From Pristionchus mayeri (taxonomy: Eukaryota; Nematoda; Chromadorea; Rhabditida; Neodiplogasteridae), in the NCBI GenBank assembly GCA_036245805.1, contig BTRK01000006.1:35344901-35408900 (forward strand): a stretch of DNA of 64,000 nt, in the 5' to 3' direction. Below the pieces are notes generated by a model that ran no database searches, was not told the origin of the DNA, and saw only the letters and a program-made list of their open reading frames with translations. Positions 35,801 through 47,679 of the stretch are shown piece after piece; the stretch's first letter is position 1; each line of letters opens with the position of its first letter. The translations under genes were made by a program, and so were the position numbers.

Positions 35801-37079
35801 TGAAGCAGTAAGTATTTCCAAAGCTCTTGGAAGCAACTGCACCAACTGCCTCGAAGTAGGACTCGCTCAGCCACTCTTTTGCCTGTGCGTATTCTAATTA
35901 GACAACCATGGTACATGGCTTTGTAATTCATTCGCAGTACAGGTATGAATACTTTAATATTATGTTGATGTTGATGTTGATGTATACTGTAATCACTTCA
36001 ATTAGTTTGTGCGGGTCGCAAGGCGAAGGGTAGAGCTTCTCCTCCACAATTGTACCCTGTCTGTCAGCATTCACGTAGCAAGTGGAACAATGCAGGTAAC
36101 ACTGCAAGGTCAAAGGTCAGATGAATCAGACTATCAGTGCTTTCATCGAAGAGAAAACCCGCTTGATGCAATCTTGCTTTCCGGAATGGCGGAAGAAATG
36201 AACAACACCAACTACTCAGCGCAAACAGTAAAGATGGGTGACACAGATAGCAATTGGCGTTTTCTGACATACTGGTTTTTTTCGGTTATAGAAACGATAA
36301 AGCTTCACCAGTTTTCACGTTTTCTCGTCTTGCACTGTTCGAAATAACATGACAATATATTGCAAATAGTCAGAGCCAATGTAAATATTATAGAAAGCGG
36401 TACGTACCTCAAGTTTGGGCATTCGATGGCATAGAGAGATAACTCGAGCGACTCCCCTCATATTCAACTCTACTGCTTCTCTGAGTGGTGCATTGAAGCG
36501 GACAGTGGCAGCACAGTGGAATACCATTGACGTCTAAACAGTCTCGAAGAGGTGAAGAGGGAGAGAATCCCACAAGAATCCCAGAAAATGTTCAACTAAC
36601 CTGGTTCAGAATTCTACTAAGTTCTTCTTCTGAGATTCCCAGATCAGGAAGGGAGATATCTCCATTGATAACTACAACCTTAGAGAGGCGATCAGGACAT
36701 TCTCGACGAATGCGATTAAACAATGCCGACTGAAACGAGCTAATCTAATAAATAATTTCTCTAAAATCTGTGAGTCGAAATTTCTCTAAAAGCATTATGT
36801 TGAATGGGACCTTTTCGTATGTGGTCCATCTCTCGAGGCCCGAAATGCCACGAGAAGTGCGAATTAGGAGAAATATTCGCTTTATTCCAGGAAGTGAGTA
36901 CAGCATCTTCTCGATCAAAACCTGCACAAGTCATTGAAAAAGCGGAAGATGACACTTGGTGGGCTGGGAATCGCACGACAAATGCTACTGGCCTTTCCTA
37001 GGAATCCAGTAGCTCCAGTGATGAAGAGTGTGCGTCCCTCATAGAGACTATTGAACTCCGGCAGCTTTATCGATTCCAT
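32857..37079 (-). CDS. Fatty acyl-CoA reductase, copy A
   Basis: Sixteen exons give 550 residues, a typical FAR length. The enzyme reduces fatty acyl-CoA to fatty alcohol with NADPH at ER or peroxisome membranes, feeding wax or ether-lipid synthesis. Seen: the nucleotide-binding TGATGFLGK (residues 21-29), RSxxERW-type sequence, and the active-site YxxxK (YCFTK, Y211 and K215). RPSIIGGIWKDGIPGW follows, then the C-terminal 'Sterile' domain with KYPF and KDLMIIFLLC, and a hydrophobic segment FLPLTLIIYCYCSVF near the end. Exons run from 37079-36993 to 32933-32857, all in phase. Introns 1 (36992-36922) and 11 (33696-33544) have GC donors where copy B has GT. The eighth intron holds a foldback with tRNA-like arms. 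Copy B lies 354 bp upstream. Confidence 0.93.
34496..35328. repeat. Foldback element with tRNA-like arms, in FAR-A intron 8
   Basis: Arms of about 340 bp (34496-34838 and 34998-35328) are inverted near-copies. Each contains a tRNA-like block: in the left arm, GTAGCGCAACAGGTTGCACGC (box A) and GTGGGTTCGAACTCTG (box B) at about 34704-34775. The right arm has its complement at about 35045-35115. One block with a paired inverted copy is unusual. Confidence 0.88.
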
Positions 37080-37433
37080 GCACTACGACTACTGAAATCT
37101 GGGAGAAGGCGCGCGAAATGAGAGAAGCAGAGAGAAGACTTCGCCAATCTCTCTTTTGATATTGGAAGATCGTATCTGTACTCTTGTTGTAATAAACAGA
37201 AGTGGGTTCCCTCTTCTATCAATAAAACATAAAATTATTTACCACAGATAATAAATATTCTCAAAACTAGGTTTACGTATGAAATCAACACACGGTATTT
37301 ACATTCACAAATTTCACATATGTATCATAAGCATCGTTTATACTCGCTGTTTTAGCACTCCGTAATAACAGCATAAAATTCAATATTTACAACTCAACTT
37401 ATAACGATACCCGCTAATCTAACTTTCGTCCTT
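37080..37433. other. Spacer between the two FAR genes
   Basis: 354 bp of AT-rich sequence holding the 3' end of copy B and the 5' flank of copy A. No element or gene is seen. It is short enough for the pair to share regulation. Confidence 0.5.
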
Positions 37434-40400
37434 TCATTTCTTCCGTTGCAAGGACTCAATGGACTCTCCAGCAGCCGATTCCACTCGTTTCTTGTACGTC
37501 TCAATTGAGGGGCGCACTGAATGATAAATGCAGGTCATTATTTAAGAAATAGAGGAAAATACTAATTCCGAAAAAAATCGTTTTCTTTTCTCATAGCAAT
37601 AGCAAGAAAAGTATTTGATACTTCGTGCTTTGTAGGACGGGACGGAGAAGTAGTAGTGGATGATGAGAGTGAGAGGCACGAAAAGCTGCCATGTCGTTGC
37701 CGATCTCAAACACCTATTGCCACCAAATTTATTAATCGTAGAACACACATTATTGAAAGCAAGAAACGTTAAAAACTTTTCAAAGCCTTGATTGATTCTT
37801 TATAGGTGCATTCACAACAAGTGTGATGGTTGTGCTTGAACTTCTGAAACATTGGCTCACCCAGTAATGGCGAAACAGCCGAAGAAACAGAGGAGGAAGG
37901 TCGTGATGAAGTCTTTCGTTTGATGACTCAAGTGACCACTTCATTCCTTACATACTCTGTCTAGGCTCCAATTTGCCGACAAGGTTGTGAGGACAATCTG
38001 CTCAATTCTCGAATATCACTCACAGCATGATGTTCCTTCTGGCCAGTGCAACATTTGAGCGGTTAACGATATCGTCCTTCATAAGGAAAACCTGTTCAAG
38101 AAACATCTGTTAACTTAGTATCAAACATTTGCAATTTCAATATTTCGAGTTCTCAACACAACTCACTTTCACTCCGAACCAAATATCGGCGCAGTAGTTG
38201 TTCCAGTCGATCTTGCGCACATCGAATTCGAATATCTAAATTTTGTAAAATGATTAAAATAATTTTCATCTAAAAATGTGTGAAATGGGTGAATTTGTAC
38301 TTCCTTGTCCTCATCCGTCATCATGTTCAGCAGAAGGATGAGATTCTCCATCTTGAACGAGTACCCAGTGAGGAATCTCGCGAAGATGTGGTAAGCCTCC
38401 GACACGCGGCCGTACAGCCGCCCGTAGCTACAAAGTTACATTCTTATTTGTACAAGAATAATATCAAAGAATAAACTAAATGTTTTGAATAAAAACGTCT
38501 GATTATCATGTATTTATTATTAGTATTGTGTGTGTGAATGTGAGCTGGAAATATTCGGTACTTACAAAGGTTTCTTGCCAAAAAGCATGAGAAAGTTGTC
38601 GATGAAAGGCCCGAGGTACTTCTCCCTGATCTGGTGCATCGTCTTTTCTAATCTGTCATCGCCCATGTGAGAGAAGACGGGTGTACCCATCGTTTGTATG
38701 AACGGATATTTGAAGGCCACCTGTAAGATTTTCTGGTATTGTGCAGTAGCGTTTCGAAATATCAAATTTATCGTTTATTTCGAAAGAGGTAGTCAAAAGG
38801 GAATCTGAAAGAGCATCCTGTTAACCTCCAAGGATGGTGAGCGAATACGCTTGAAGATGGCAGGATTGACAGTTCCTGTATTGCAGTGAATGATGGGAAT
38901 CGACTTAGATCTGCAAGGTTCAGCAAACAACATCTTACAAATTATCGAACCACTTTTTAGCTGGTATGTCAACAGTAGGTACTTACTAGATTGAAGTCAA
39001 CGTATAGTACAAATAATATCTCTGTGTAAAAAAGGACTGACTGGAGGTTGATTCGGTATGCGGCGCATACAATCATTGCACTGGAGACAATATCGACGGG
39101 GATCATATCTAGTCGAGCATCGAGACCGAATGGAACACGCGTCAACACACCCGTTCCCATCTGCAAGGACATATAAATTATGTAGAGGCTATCACTCTCA
39201 TGATTCAATACGAATTTTATTTGAGCTATGATGAATTTGATCCGTTATCATCGAGTTCCTGGGTGACCTTTAGCTAAGAGTACTGTACCGTTGTGAGAAA
39301 TGTGCTTATTCCCTGGAAGACGTCACACCATCCAGGGATGCCGTCCTTCCAGACTCCGCTGACGATAGCAGGACGGAAGATAAGTGCAGGCAGATTCGCC
39401 GCCTCGTTCATTACGAGATGCTCAAGAGAAAATACCAGCATTAAGTAACCCAAATACGGATCAAAATGAAAATGATCGTTGCATAAATGTTAGTGTTCGA
39501 TGTTTTGCAATGGGGGACCTCTGCAAGGCGTTTGGTGAAGCAGTAGGTGTTCCCGAAGGTCTTGCAAGCTCCCTCTCCTATCGATTCGTACACTGCATCC
39601 GTCATCCACTCTTTCGCCTGCAATTCAATTCTCTATTCTTCGTACAGAACTATTTACGAAAAAGAATAAATATTCGGTTTAATTTTTCAATCGAAAAATT
39701 GATTGACCTCCATAAGCTTTCGTGGATCGCATGGTTGAGTGTATATTTTCTCTTCGATGATTGTTCCCCGTCTATCCGAGTTCGAGAAGCACGTAGAACA
39801 GTGGAGCAGCGACTGACATTAGCATTCTCACTTATTCAGATCCACTAATCTTCTTGGTATCTAGCCAATTTCGCTTATTGTGATCTTAATCATTTTTAAA
39901 ATATACTATCATTGCAGACGAAACAAAGTCCAAGCAGATGCAAGGTTAATCCATCTACGCTTTGTAGCTATTGTGTTGTGAAGACTCGCCTCGAGTTTTG
40001 GCATTCGATTGCAGAGGGAGAGTACACGAGAAACTCCGTTTACATTCACTTCGACCGCTCGTTTGAGGGGCTCGTCGAAGCGAACTGTCGCTGCACAGTG
40101 GAACACCATCGAAGTCTGCAAATACTATTCAGATACTCTCAACTATTGTAGATTTGCTTTTGTATCCATGCACACGCGAAATGTGACCTCTTCGAGTAGT
40201 CGTTTGAGATCTTCCTGCGAGATTCCCAGATTTGGCAGGGAGACGTCACCTTCGAAGGGCACAACCTTCATGAGGCGATCAGGGCACTCTCTTCGAATTC
40301 GATTGAACAACACGCTCTGAATAGAGTTTAAAAGTAATATTTGTTTTTCTGATCTCCTCACATTCTCAATATCCTTCCATCTCTCTGCAGCTGACTTTCC

Positions 40401-40600
40401 CTTCGAAGCACGAACGAGGATGTAGATTCGCTTGATTGAAGGCAACGAGTACAGCATCTTCTCAATCATAACCTACAACTTTGGAATGAATGAGTGATTA
40501 TGATAATGCGGACCTTCCCGAGCAAGCCACTCGCTCCGGTGACAAAAAGAGTGCGGTCGTTGTAGAGATGATTCATACTTGGCAATTGTATCGACTCCAT
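37434..40600 (-). CDS. Fatty acyl-CoA reductase, copy B
   Basis: Sixteen exons, also 550 residues, with the same intron positions and phases as copy A; the first thirteen exon lengths are identical. It carries TGASGLLGK at residues 21-29 (Leu replaces Phe of the usual GFLG), YCFTK with Y211 and K215, RPAIVSGVWKDGIPGW, and the same C-terminal domain ending FVPLTLIIHYYFSVPSY and a charged tail. Exons run from 40600-40514 to 37516-37434. The fourth intron (39989-39813) begins with GC, where copy A has GT. No transposon is seen in its introns, which are shorter than those of copy A. Product identity is firm; chain-length preference is unknown. Confidence 0.93.
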
Positions 40601-41225
40601 GGGGTCGACAATGGGAGAGAGAGCAAGAAAGTAGATGGTGCAAGGTATGATCTGCTTATGTAGTGGGCGATCTTATCGAACGATAGTAGTGAGAAAGGAG
40701 AGAGAGAGCAAGTATAAGCACAGCACCAATCTACCCCCCCCCCTTGCAGACACTTGGAACTGTTCACGAAGTTCAAAGCAAATTTCTGACGATTGTTTAC
40801 TAATGATCGGTTCATATCATGCTTGACGTCTGGGTACAATGCGGAACTACAGCAAATTAATGGAACAAAGAATGGGAAGGGCTGAAAATGATAATGGGCA
40901 TAATGCGAGGAGTGCTCCATGCAAACGCTTCACTGCAAGACATTGCTATGGAAAAGTAGATTAGCTCCTGCGATTGGTATTGCATTGTGGCATATGGACT
41001 TAGTCGATGTCAGTGAGGGGAATATTTAGATAAAGAAAGATTAACAATGGGGTGATAATCTTACAGGATAGAAAAAAAGGAGACTTAATCACAATGAATC
41101 AATCACATTTACTGTGACTTTCAACTAAGTTGGCAGTCTGTGGTTACAAATCGTCTAGAAAAATATGGATTGATCTAGTGGATTATCAACAAGGGGAAAG
41201 GACAGAAGTATCGCAGTTCGATATT
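40601..41225. other. 5' flank of FAR-B
   Basis: Contains a C-run near 40735 and no supported gene. Probably the promoter region of copy B. Confidence 0.4.
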
Positions 41226-41764
41226 GTACAGTCCGGTCAGATCCCTACATGAAAACGGGACTCCCCGGGAGTCCCCGGATGTCCCCCCGTGTCCCCCCGC
41301 TATTTTGCGGCTAGGGCAGGAAAAGAACTAATTCGAATTTTTGGTTTTCAGACTCAGGAGGTCCTTCCCGATCGATTGGCATATAATTCATAAATTCATA
41401 AATTTGCGATAAATAGTAATTTAATTTTGAAAATCAAGGATAATTACTCTGAAACGAAGAACTACGGTAGTTAACTAGATGGACCCAGAGCCGGACCGGC
41501 GAATGTGCAAATTAACTACCGTAGTTCTTCGTTTCCGATTAATTATCCTTGATTTTCAAAATTAAACTACGATTTATTGCAAATTTATTAATTTATGAAT
41601 TATATGCCAATCGATCGGGAAGGACCTCCTGAGTCTGAAAGCCAAATTTCGAATTAGTTCTTTCTCTCCCCGAGCCGCAAAATGGCGGGGGGGGGGGACA
41701 TCCGGGGACATCCGGGGACTCCCGGGGAGTCCCGTTTTCATGTAGGGATCTGACCGGACTGTAC
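41226..41764. repeat. Near-perfect foldback element, about 540 bp
   Basis: Arms of about 250 bp start GTACAGTCCGGTCAGATCCC and its exact complement. They contain repeated GTCCCCGGATGTCCCC tracts and meet at a short non-palindromic centre near 41475-41510. High arm identity suggests recent insertion or gene conversion. Confidence 0.92.
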
Positions 41765-42071
41765 ATGGCAACTTCAACTACTATAGAGAACAAATGAAAG
41801 AAGCTTATCAGAGGAGAAGTTTAGTTGCCCGACGGTAGAATTCTGATACGCATATGATGGGGATTATGTCCGTCCAGTTAACGAGGAAATAGAAGCAAGA
41901 GATCTCCGGAAGACGGAGTTATTAAGGAAGAGTTCCAAAGAAGACATTCTAGTGTTGGTCCACTAGTCCAGGTGCACTAAGAATGGAAGTTGTGGTCAAT
42001 TATAGGGGGGAAACTACATCTCAAACCAAATCGACCGAGAGAATATTGGAAGAGGTGAAGTTTGCAGTCTT
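41765..42071. other. Spacer downstream of the RING-H2 gene
   Basis: About 300 bp with no feature I can support. Confidence 0.4.
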
Positions 42072-44332
42072 TCACTTGCGTACTGAAGGTGGAGTGTAGT
42101 TGGAAGCTTCCTTCAAAAATTCGGCAACAGAAAGAAGTTCGGAGCCGAGATTACCGTAGATAGCATCAATCTCACGAAGACGCGTCTAAAATAACTCAAA
42201 TAATGGCCATGGTAATAATGACACTCTGGGATCTATTACTTTAAATTTAGATTTTTTTAAAAATTTATATTAAAATTAACCTACTCAGAAATCTCTTGAA
42301 CATGGTTTGTTATGCATTTTGTTAGCGAACTTTTCAATAAAAGGATAAGTCAATACTTGCCAAAGTTATGAAAGTGGCTAAGTCTTGACTACAGTAATAA
42401 GAGCTCACCTCTTCCTTTTGCCTGTCATGGTGCAGGTGAATCATCTGCCCCGTTAGCAGGATGTTCGCAGTGGGGACCGTTGTGGTCTTCCTTCGGAAGA
42501 GACCCTTGATAGGGAAGCACGAGTGGGTGCTGAATTGTTTCTTTACCAAAAGTATCGAAACCATGATACATTAGATAGTTTCTAGAATATTTCGGATACT
42601 TTTGGAATGGCAACTCACTCCAACATCTTGGTGAGCTGCTGCCGACAGACGGGGCAACTCCTCCTACATTTCTGCTCCTGCAGATGGGACGTCTTCAATA
42701 TCGTACACACTTTCGACTACACACGACATCATCTTTCTTTTTTTAAATCTTAAAAAAAGACATGGAGCTTTTCCTCCTTATTCCTGGCACACTAGATCAC
42801 ACTAGATTTCTGGGTCTCAAAGATTCCGAGGAACAGATTGGGGCTGGCATGCTTTCTCATGGGAACTTTTAAAAGGCAAAACTCTCGCCGAAGTGTTCGT
42901 TTTTTTCTTAGAAAACACATCATTTTATAGCTCTCGTTCGGATATAGGTACTCTCTAAATTTCCGCTGAACCTTTCCATCCACTTTCTGGAAATCTCACG
43001 GGAATGTGGTATGGTTAAAGATAATAGTCTGAGGATCTGATCAATATTGCTCGATATAGCTAGGTCACTCAGAGCTCAAGTTTGCCCAATCACTGCAATC
43101 AGAGAAGCACATTCAATCTCTGGTGTGCGCGTCCAACTTGGAATAAAGTAACTACAAGTTGCGCCCAAGTCGCGACTTGGAAACCGCTCTGATCTCCCTC
43201 CTTCTGTACTCTATATTTTTTTCTTTTTTTTTTTTGTCTCGTTGTATCGCTCGCTCGTGGGTTCCAAGTTGAAATGAAGTATGTTTCCAAGTTGAAATCA
43301 AGCAGAAGAGAGAGAGAGAGCGAGAGGAAAAAGAGAAATGCGATAGAGTGCGCACAATAGAGAGATTCCTTTTTCAAGTTGGTATCAAGTCTGGGGGGCG
43401 ACTTAGAATCGCAATTTCTGCTCGATGTCAACTTGGGCGCGCATGCCAGATTTGTTAAGGTTGCCCAAATCCCACCCGGTCAAAGTAGCCCAAAAATGAA
43501 CTATACGCCCAATGACACTATTCTATCATGAGAGAGTGATAACCTTACAAAATTCCATGAGGATTCATGGATTTGATTTTGGTGATGATTCGATTTTGGT
43601 CATGATTACACGGGACATGTAATTATATCATTGAAAAACTTATAATATCTTACCGTGCACGTACGCTCCCACTGACTGAGGCATTTTCTATGGAAGATAT
43701 GATGGCATTTCGAAACTGTTCTCGACTGCAAAGGGGCGAAAAATCATAGTGTAATGTGTTCACTCATTAGTACTTGGTGCTAAATTGTCATCCATCATCA
43801 GTATCCCTTGAAATTACTTGAGACCAAAAATATTATCACATTCATTGACCAACGTCGGACCTTCACATCCCTCACAAGCTCCTACTCCTCGCAACCATTC
43901 ATCGTCTGATTTTCGACTAGATTTAGTTAGATACTCGCCACAATCTACGTATGCAATTTGGAATGAGCCATTTGGTTCAGAGACAAGTCCTATTTTTTTT
44001 AGAAAAGTCGCTAATGATAATTGACAATGCAGAAAAATCAGCAAATGCATTAATATACAGAGAAATATGGTTTGTGTCTAAAAGTTCGTTAAATATTTAC
44101 CATATTCTTCGTCGAATTGTAGTTCTCCATACAAATGGGACAAATGTCCCCGCATTCATCTGCAACCTGAAGAAAGAAAACGGATTTTTTTATTGGAAAA
44201 GCTATCTCGAGAAAAGTGAACACTTCATGAAATAGTAATTTTTTTTCATTTTTGAAGAGGTATCACTACCTTCTTGTGCTTCATTTTGGAGAAGGGCAGA
44301 CAGAACAGAGAGAACTTCGAGGACTTTTGCAT
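42072..44332 (-). CDS. Small RING-H2 finger protein (putative E3 ubiquitin ligase)
   Basis: Six exons (44332-44270, 44166-44101, 43725-43654, 42716-42619, 42529-42409, 42185-42072) give 177 residues, all in phase. RING-H2 proteins bind E2 enzymes and pass ubiquitin to substrates. Zinc ligands: C30 and C33 (CPIC), C50 and H52, H55 and C58 (KCHHIFHRKC), then C88 and C91 (CPVC). The loop between C58 and C88 is longer than usual and carries extra cysteines (C71, C84). The rest is a basic N-terminus (MQKSSKFSLFCLPFSKMKHKK) and a C-terminal part without recognised domain, ending SVAEFLKEASNY...SVRK. The large third intron (42717-43653) includes repetitive CCAAGTTGAAAT-type sequence. Confidence 0.85.
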
Positions 44333-45920
44333 GATGGAATTAGAGAACAGAATAAGGTACCTTCAAAAACAAAATCACTCGATGTGTCCAATCAGCGAAC
44401 ATGCAATTCGCGCGGTACTTATGCATGAACTCAAACGGAAAAACGACAAAAAAAATTCGGCATACAGATTGGGCCGGACCTAAACATGACCTCATGTTTT
44501 TTAAAGAAAGGTCTCACTACCAGCACTCCTCCTTCATTTTACCATCGATTATCATTGAAATAAGGAAGAAACAACAATTGGAATAAGAGAGGAATGAGAG
44601 GATTCACGGGTATTCATTGATCGGAGGAGCTGATTCATCTCTCTCCCAAATGTTGAGTGTGTAGGTTCGAAAGAATGGATTGCGGTGAATACAGTAGTGA
44701 ACCCCCCTCCCCCTGTCCACATAATTCAATGTTAGAAAAGGCAAGAGAAATCGATGAATGGATTGGTTTTGGACTAATGATGGAGCAGACACGAATGGGC
44801 GAAGTCTCAAGGCCCAAGACTACCGTAGATTACTACTTTTAAGGGCGCCACCTGAATATCAATAATGAAAGGCAACGATTAAGAGGAGGGATGAGGACTA
44901 CTCCAGATTGAGGAGACCTACGCCTATTACAATAATTAGGAAATTGTTCGAAGTTCTGTTGTTCACCATTGTACCAATCAGAATTAGAGGAGAGTGAATT
45001 GCGCAGCCTTTGCTTCTCAACCCGTGATTTGGGTGTGAGGCGCGTAAAGGTTTGTGATGAGGGGAGAAGAAACGAGATTCAGCATGAGGAAATCTCGATT
45101 TTGCGATTTCTTGCAACTACCAATTTCATGAATTATGGCCTTCGAATGGCCAACATTGTACAAAACAGGAAAGACAGGGTTTCAAGTCCACGTCATCGGT
45201 CTACTCGATTAGAGGGGAGAGAGATGAGAGGAATGAGGAGGAATCTACAGATGATGCATCATAGGACGACGTCCTTTATGCAGACACAGCGCATTCTTCG
45301 CCTTATGTGGGGGGATGGAAACATTTTTTCGGCAGATTCGATTATTATCGAAAACTGGTAAGAGAACGGTTACGTTCACAACAAACTCAGTGAATTTTTG
45401 AAAGGCAGTGATAACAGATTACACTATCAATAATACCGTAACTAGTGTACGGTAGCTGAGTTGTGGTAAACAGCATAACGTCATTCGACCTTCTCGATTC
45501 TTATGATGAGTGGACACTATTTCCTCCAGGCGAAATTGAAATAACTGAGTAAAAGAAGTACGTTAACACTCAGCAGTACGTGAATTTCATTATTCTTCAA
45601 AAATTCACAAACTATACTAAAACCCATTGAGTCTACTAGTCTATAGAGGCCGAAAATACGCAATCGCGGTAGGTATTCGTATCAATTGCAAGGCCAGAAC
45701 AGGCCCGAGAATATCTGCTCACTCTTCGTTCATGTGGGAGATAAAGAATTGAAGGGTACAATTAGTACTTCTTTACTGGGGCCATAGCAACGGAGGCAAC
45801 GAGGGAATTGAAGGGAACCGAAGAAGAACGGGAGAAGCAAGGGTAGGAAAAGCACATGCGATTTTTCTGGAGAAGTGCGAGTATGTAATGCTCGCGTCTA
45901 GAGAATATAGGGCAAAGCGA
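44333..45920. other. Spacer without supported gene
   Basis: Open frames are short. A 130-codon frame on the plus strand (44969-45361) has no domain I recognise and no splice support, so it is left out. Confidence 0.35.
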
Positions 45921-46225
45921 AGGAGGATGGGGGGAAAGAATGGCGTGTAGAAGGAGTGAGAGAGATGTGGGTCTCGGCGCATGAAAAAGGAGCCGCCGGG
46001 CCGGTCATTCCACTCACACAGGTAGATGAGCGAAATACAACCGAAAACCGAATTCGCTGGAGAAACAAAAGAAGGAGGAGGCGAAGGAACGGCGTATGGA
46101 GGAGGTGAGAGAGATGTGGGTCTCGTCGCATGAAAAAGGAGCCGTAGGTGCTATCATTGAACTCAGGTAGAAGGGATGACAATGAATTCGAAAGAAAACC
46201 GAATTAGGTGGAAAATCTGTGGAAT
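45921..46225. repeat. Direct tandem duplication, two units of about 150 bp
   Basis: GAGAGAGATGTGGGTCTCG followed by GCATGAAAAAGGAGCCG recurs at about 45956 and 46108 with similar flanks ending in AAACCGAATT. A weaker third copy may precede it. Confidence 0.65.
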
Positions 46226-47679
46226 TGTGCACGGGATTAAGGTACCTGTATTGACTCGTCTAGTTCGATATTAGTAGGTCAAGAAAAGGGCAGACCGGAT
46301 AGAAGCAGCACAAAAAAGGAGCAAATTTCGGCCCTTCCCCAACGATTTTCGGATAGAAGAATGAATCAAACGGTGCGTATCACGTCAGATGGGTTGGAAG
46401 AAGCGCGCGGAAGAGGAGAAAAAGAGAAAGAGGAGGATAGAAAGAGGGAAGAAATGAAGAGGGAGGGATGGATATTCATTCTTCGCTCAATTGACTCGCC
46501 GCCTCCTTCCGTTCTTCGGTACGCCCTATCATCATCCATCGCTCTCTGGCCATTTACTCCCAGGCTGGCGAAGTAGGTAAGAATGATGCGGATCTCTCCG
46601 TTGGGGGTGCTATCTAGCATAATCAGAGTAGCGAGGGTATGATGGAGTGCGAGAGAACAGACTGATTCATAGGGACAAGCAGGGGCAGACTTAGAAACGA
46701 CTGAGGAAGTGTGAGAAAACGAGGAGAGCCACGAGATTGGAGAGAAAGAGTGCGAACCTGCGATTACTTCACTAAGATGAATTGATTGGTGATCAGTTTG
46801 GCACTGCAAACAAAAAAATTGTCATGAGAACGCCTTCCCAGATGTGATGGGGAGACAAGAGGTGAGAATTTGGGATGAATGAACGCGTGAGTAGTGCACA
46901 CTCTTCCATTAGAGGAGAAGGCCGAAGGGCACTGCCGACGTCTTCTCATAATGCATTCGTCGTATTATGCGTGGATCGAAATGGCATAGACAGACTGCGA
47001 ATAAGCACGACTGCTCTTCTTTAGTGTAGATTGAACATTCATGCAGATATATCATTGGTAAACAGGTGAATAGATAATTGAAGTCCATCCTAGCTCAGTC
47101 ACATTTCGAAACGCGCTTGAGAAAGCATTCTTTCTATACTGCTTCGTTACTACGATTTTCAGTTCACTGCTGGTGCGCAGAGGCAGTTGAATTCATCATT
47201 AGAGCGTTCAGAAGAGGTCCCTTGGGAAAACAGATTGGAGGATGATTAGAAAGGACTGCAGGATGTATTTTTAGTGATCATGCACCTATACTTTACGAAC
47301 GTCAGCTGGGCAAAACGTCAAATGGTATAGGTGAATACAATTTTTTTCATTTTTTTTATTTGGCATTTACATTTTGTGGCACTCAACTTGCAGGACAGAT
47401 GACATCAAACATACAGTAGATTCGAACAGGACAACAATCTTGATATAAAAATTAGCATAAACAATGATGCGAAACGAGTGCTTAATGGGAAAAAAGAAAG
47501 AGCTAACGAAACGTAATAAACAAAAAGCTAAAAAGAATGAAAACGAAAGCTAAACCTACCGAGATATCACATTGTAACATTACCTGTCTGCAATTCAATT
47601 AAATATGAGGTGTAATCTATACAATTAATTCATGGCTATTATATAAAGTAAAAATGAATAAATCTAAGATGGCTCATTT
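46226..47679. other. Spacer; possible membrane-protein remnant on minus strand
   Basis: A 147-codon minus-strand frame (46366-46809) and nearby pieces with hydrophobic stretches (for example LFLSNLVALLVFSHF) faintly suggest a receptor. Frames could not be joined, so I do not call a gene. 47340-47640 is AT-rich 3' flank of the next gene. Confidence 0.3.

Noticed and set aside
44969..45361. 130-codon plus-strand frame
   Set aside because: No domain, no splice context and Met/Arg-heavy composition; probably chance.
46366..46809. 147-codon minus-strand frame as a chemoreceptor
   Set aside because: Hydrophobic pieces fall in different frames and could not be joined by valid splice sites.
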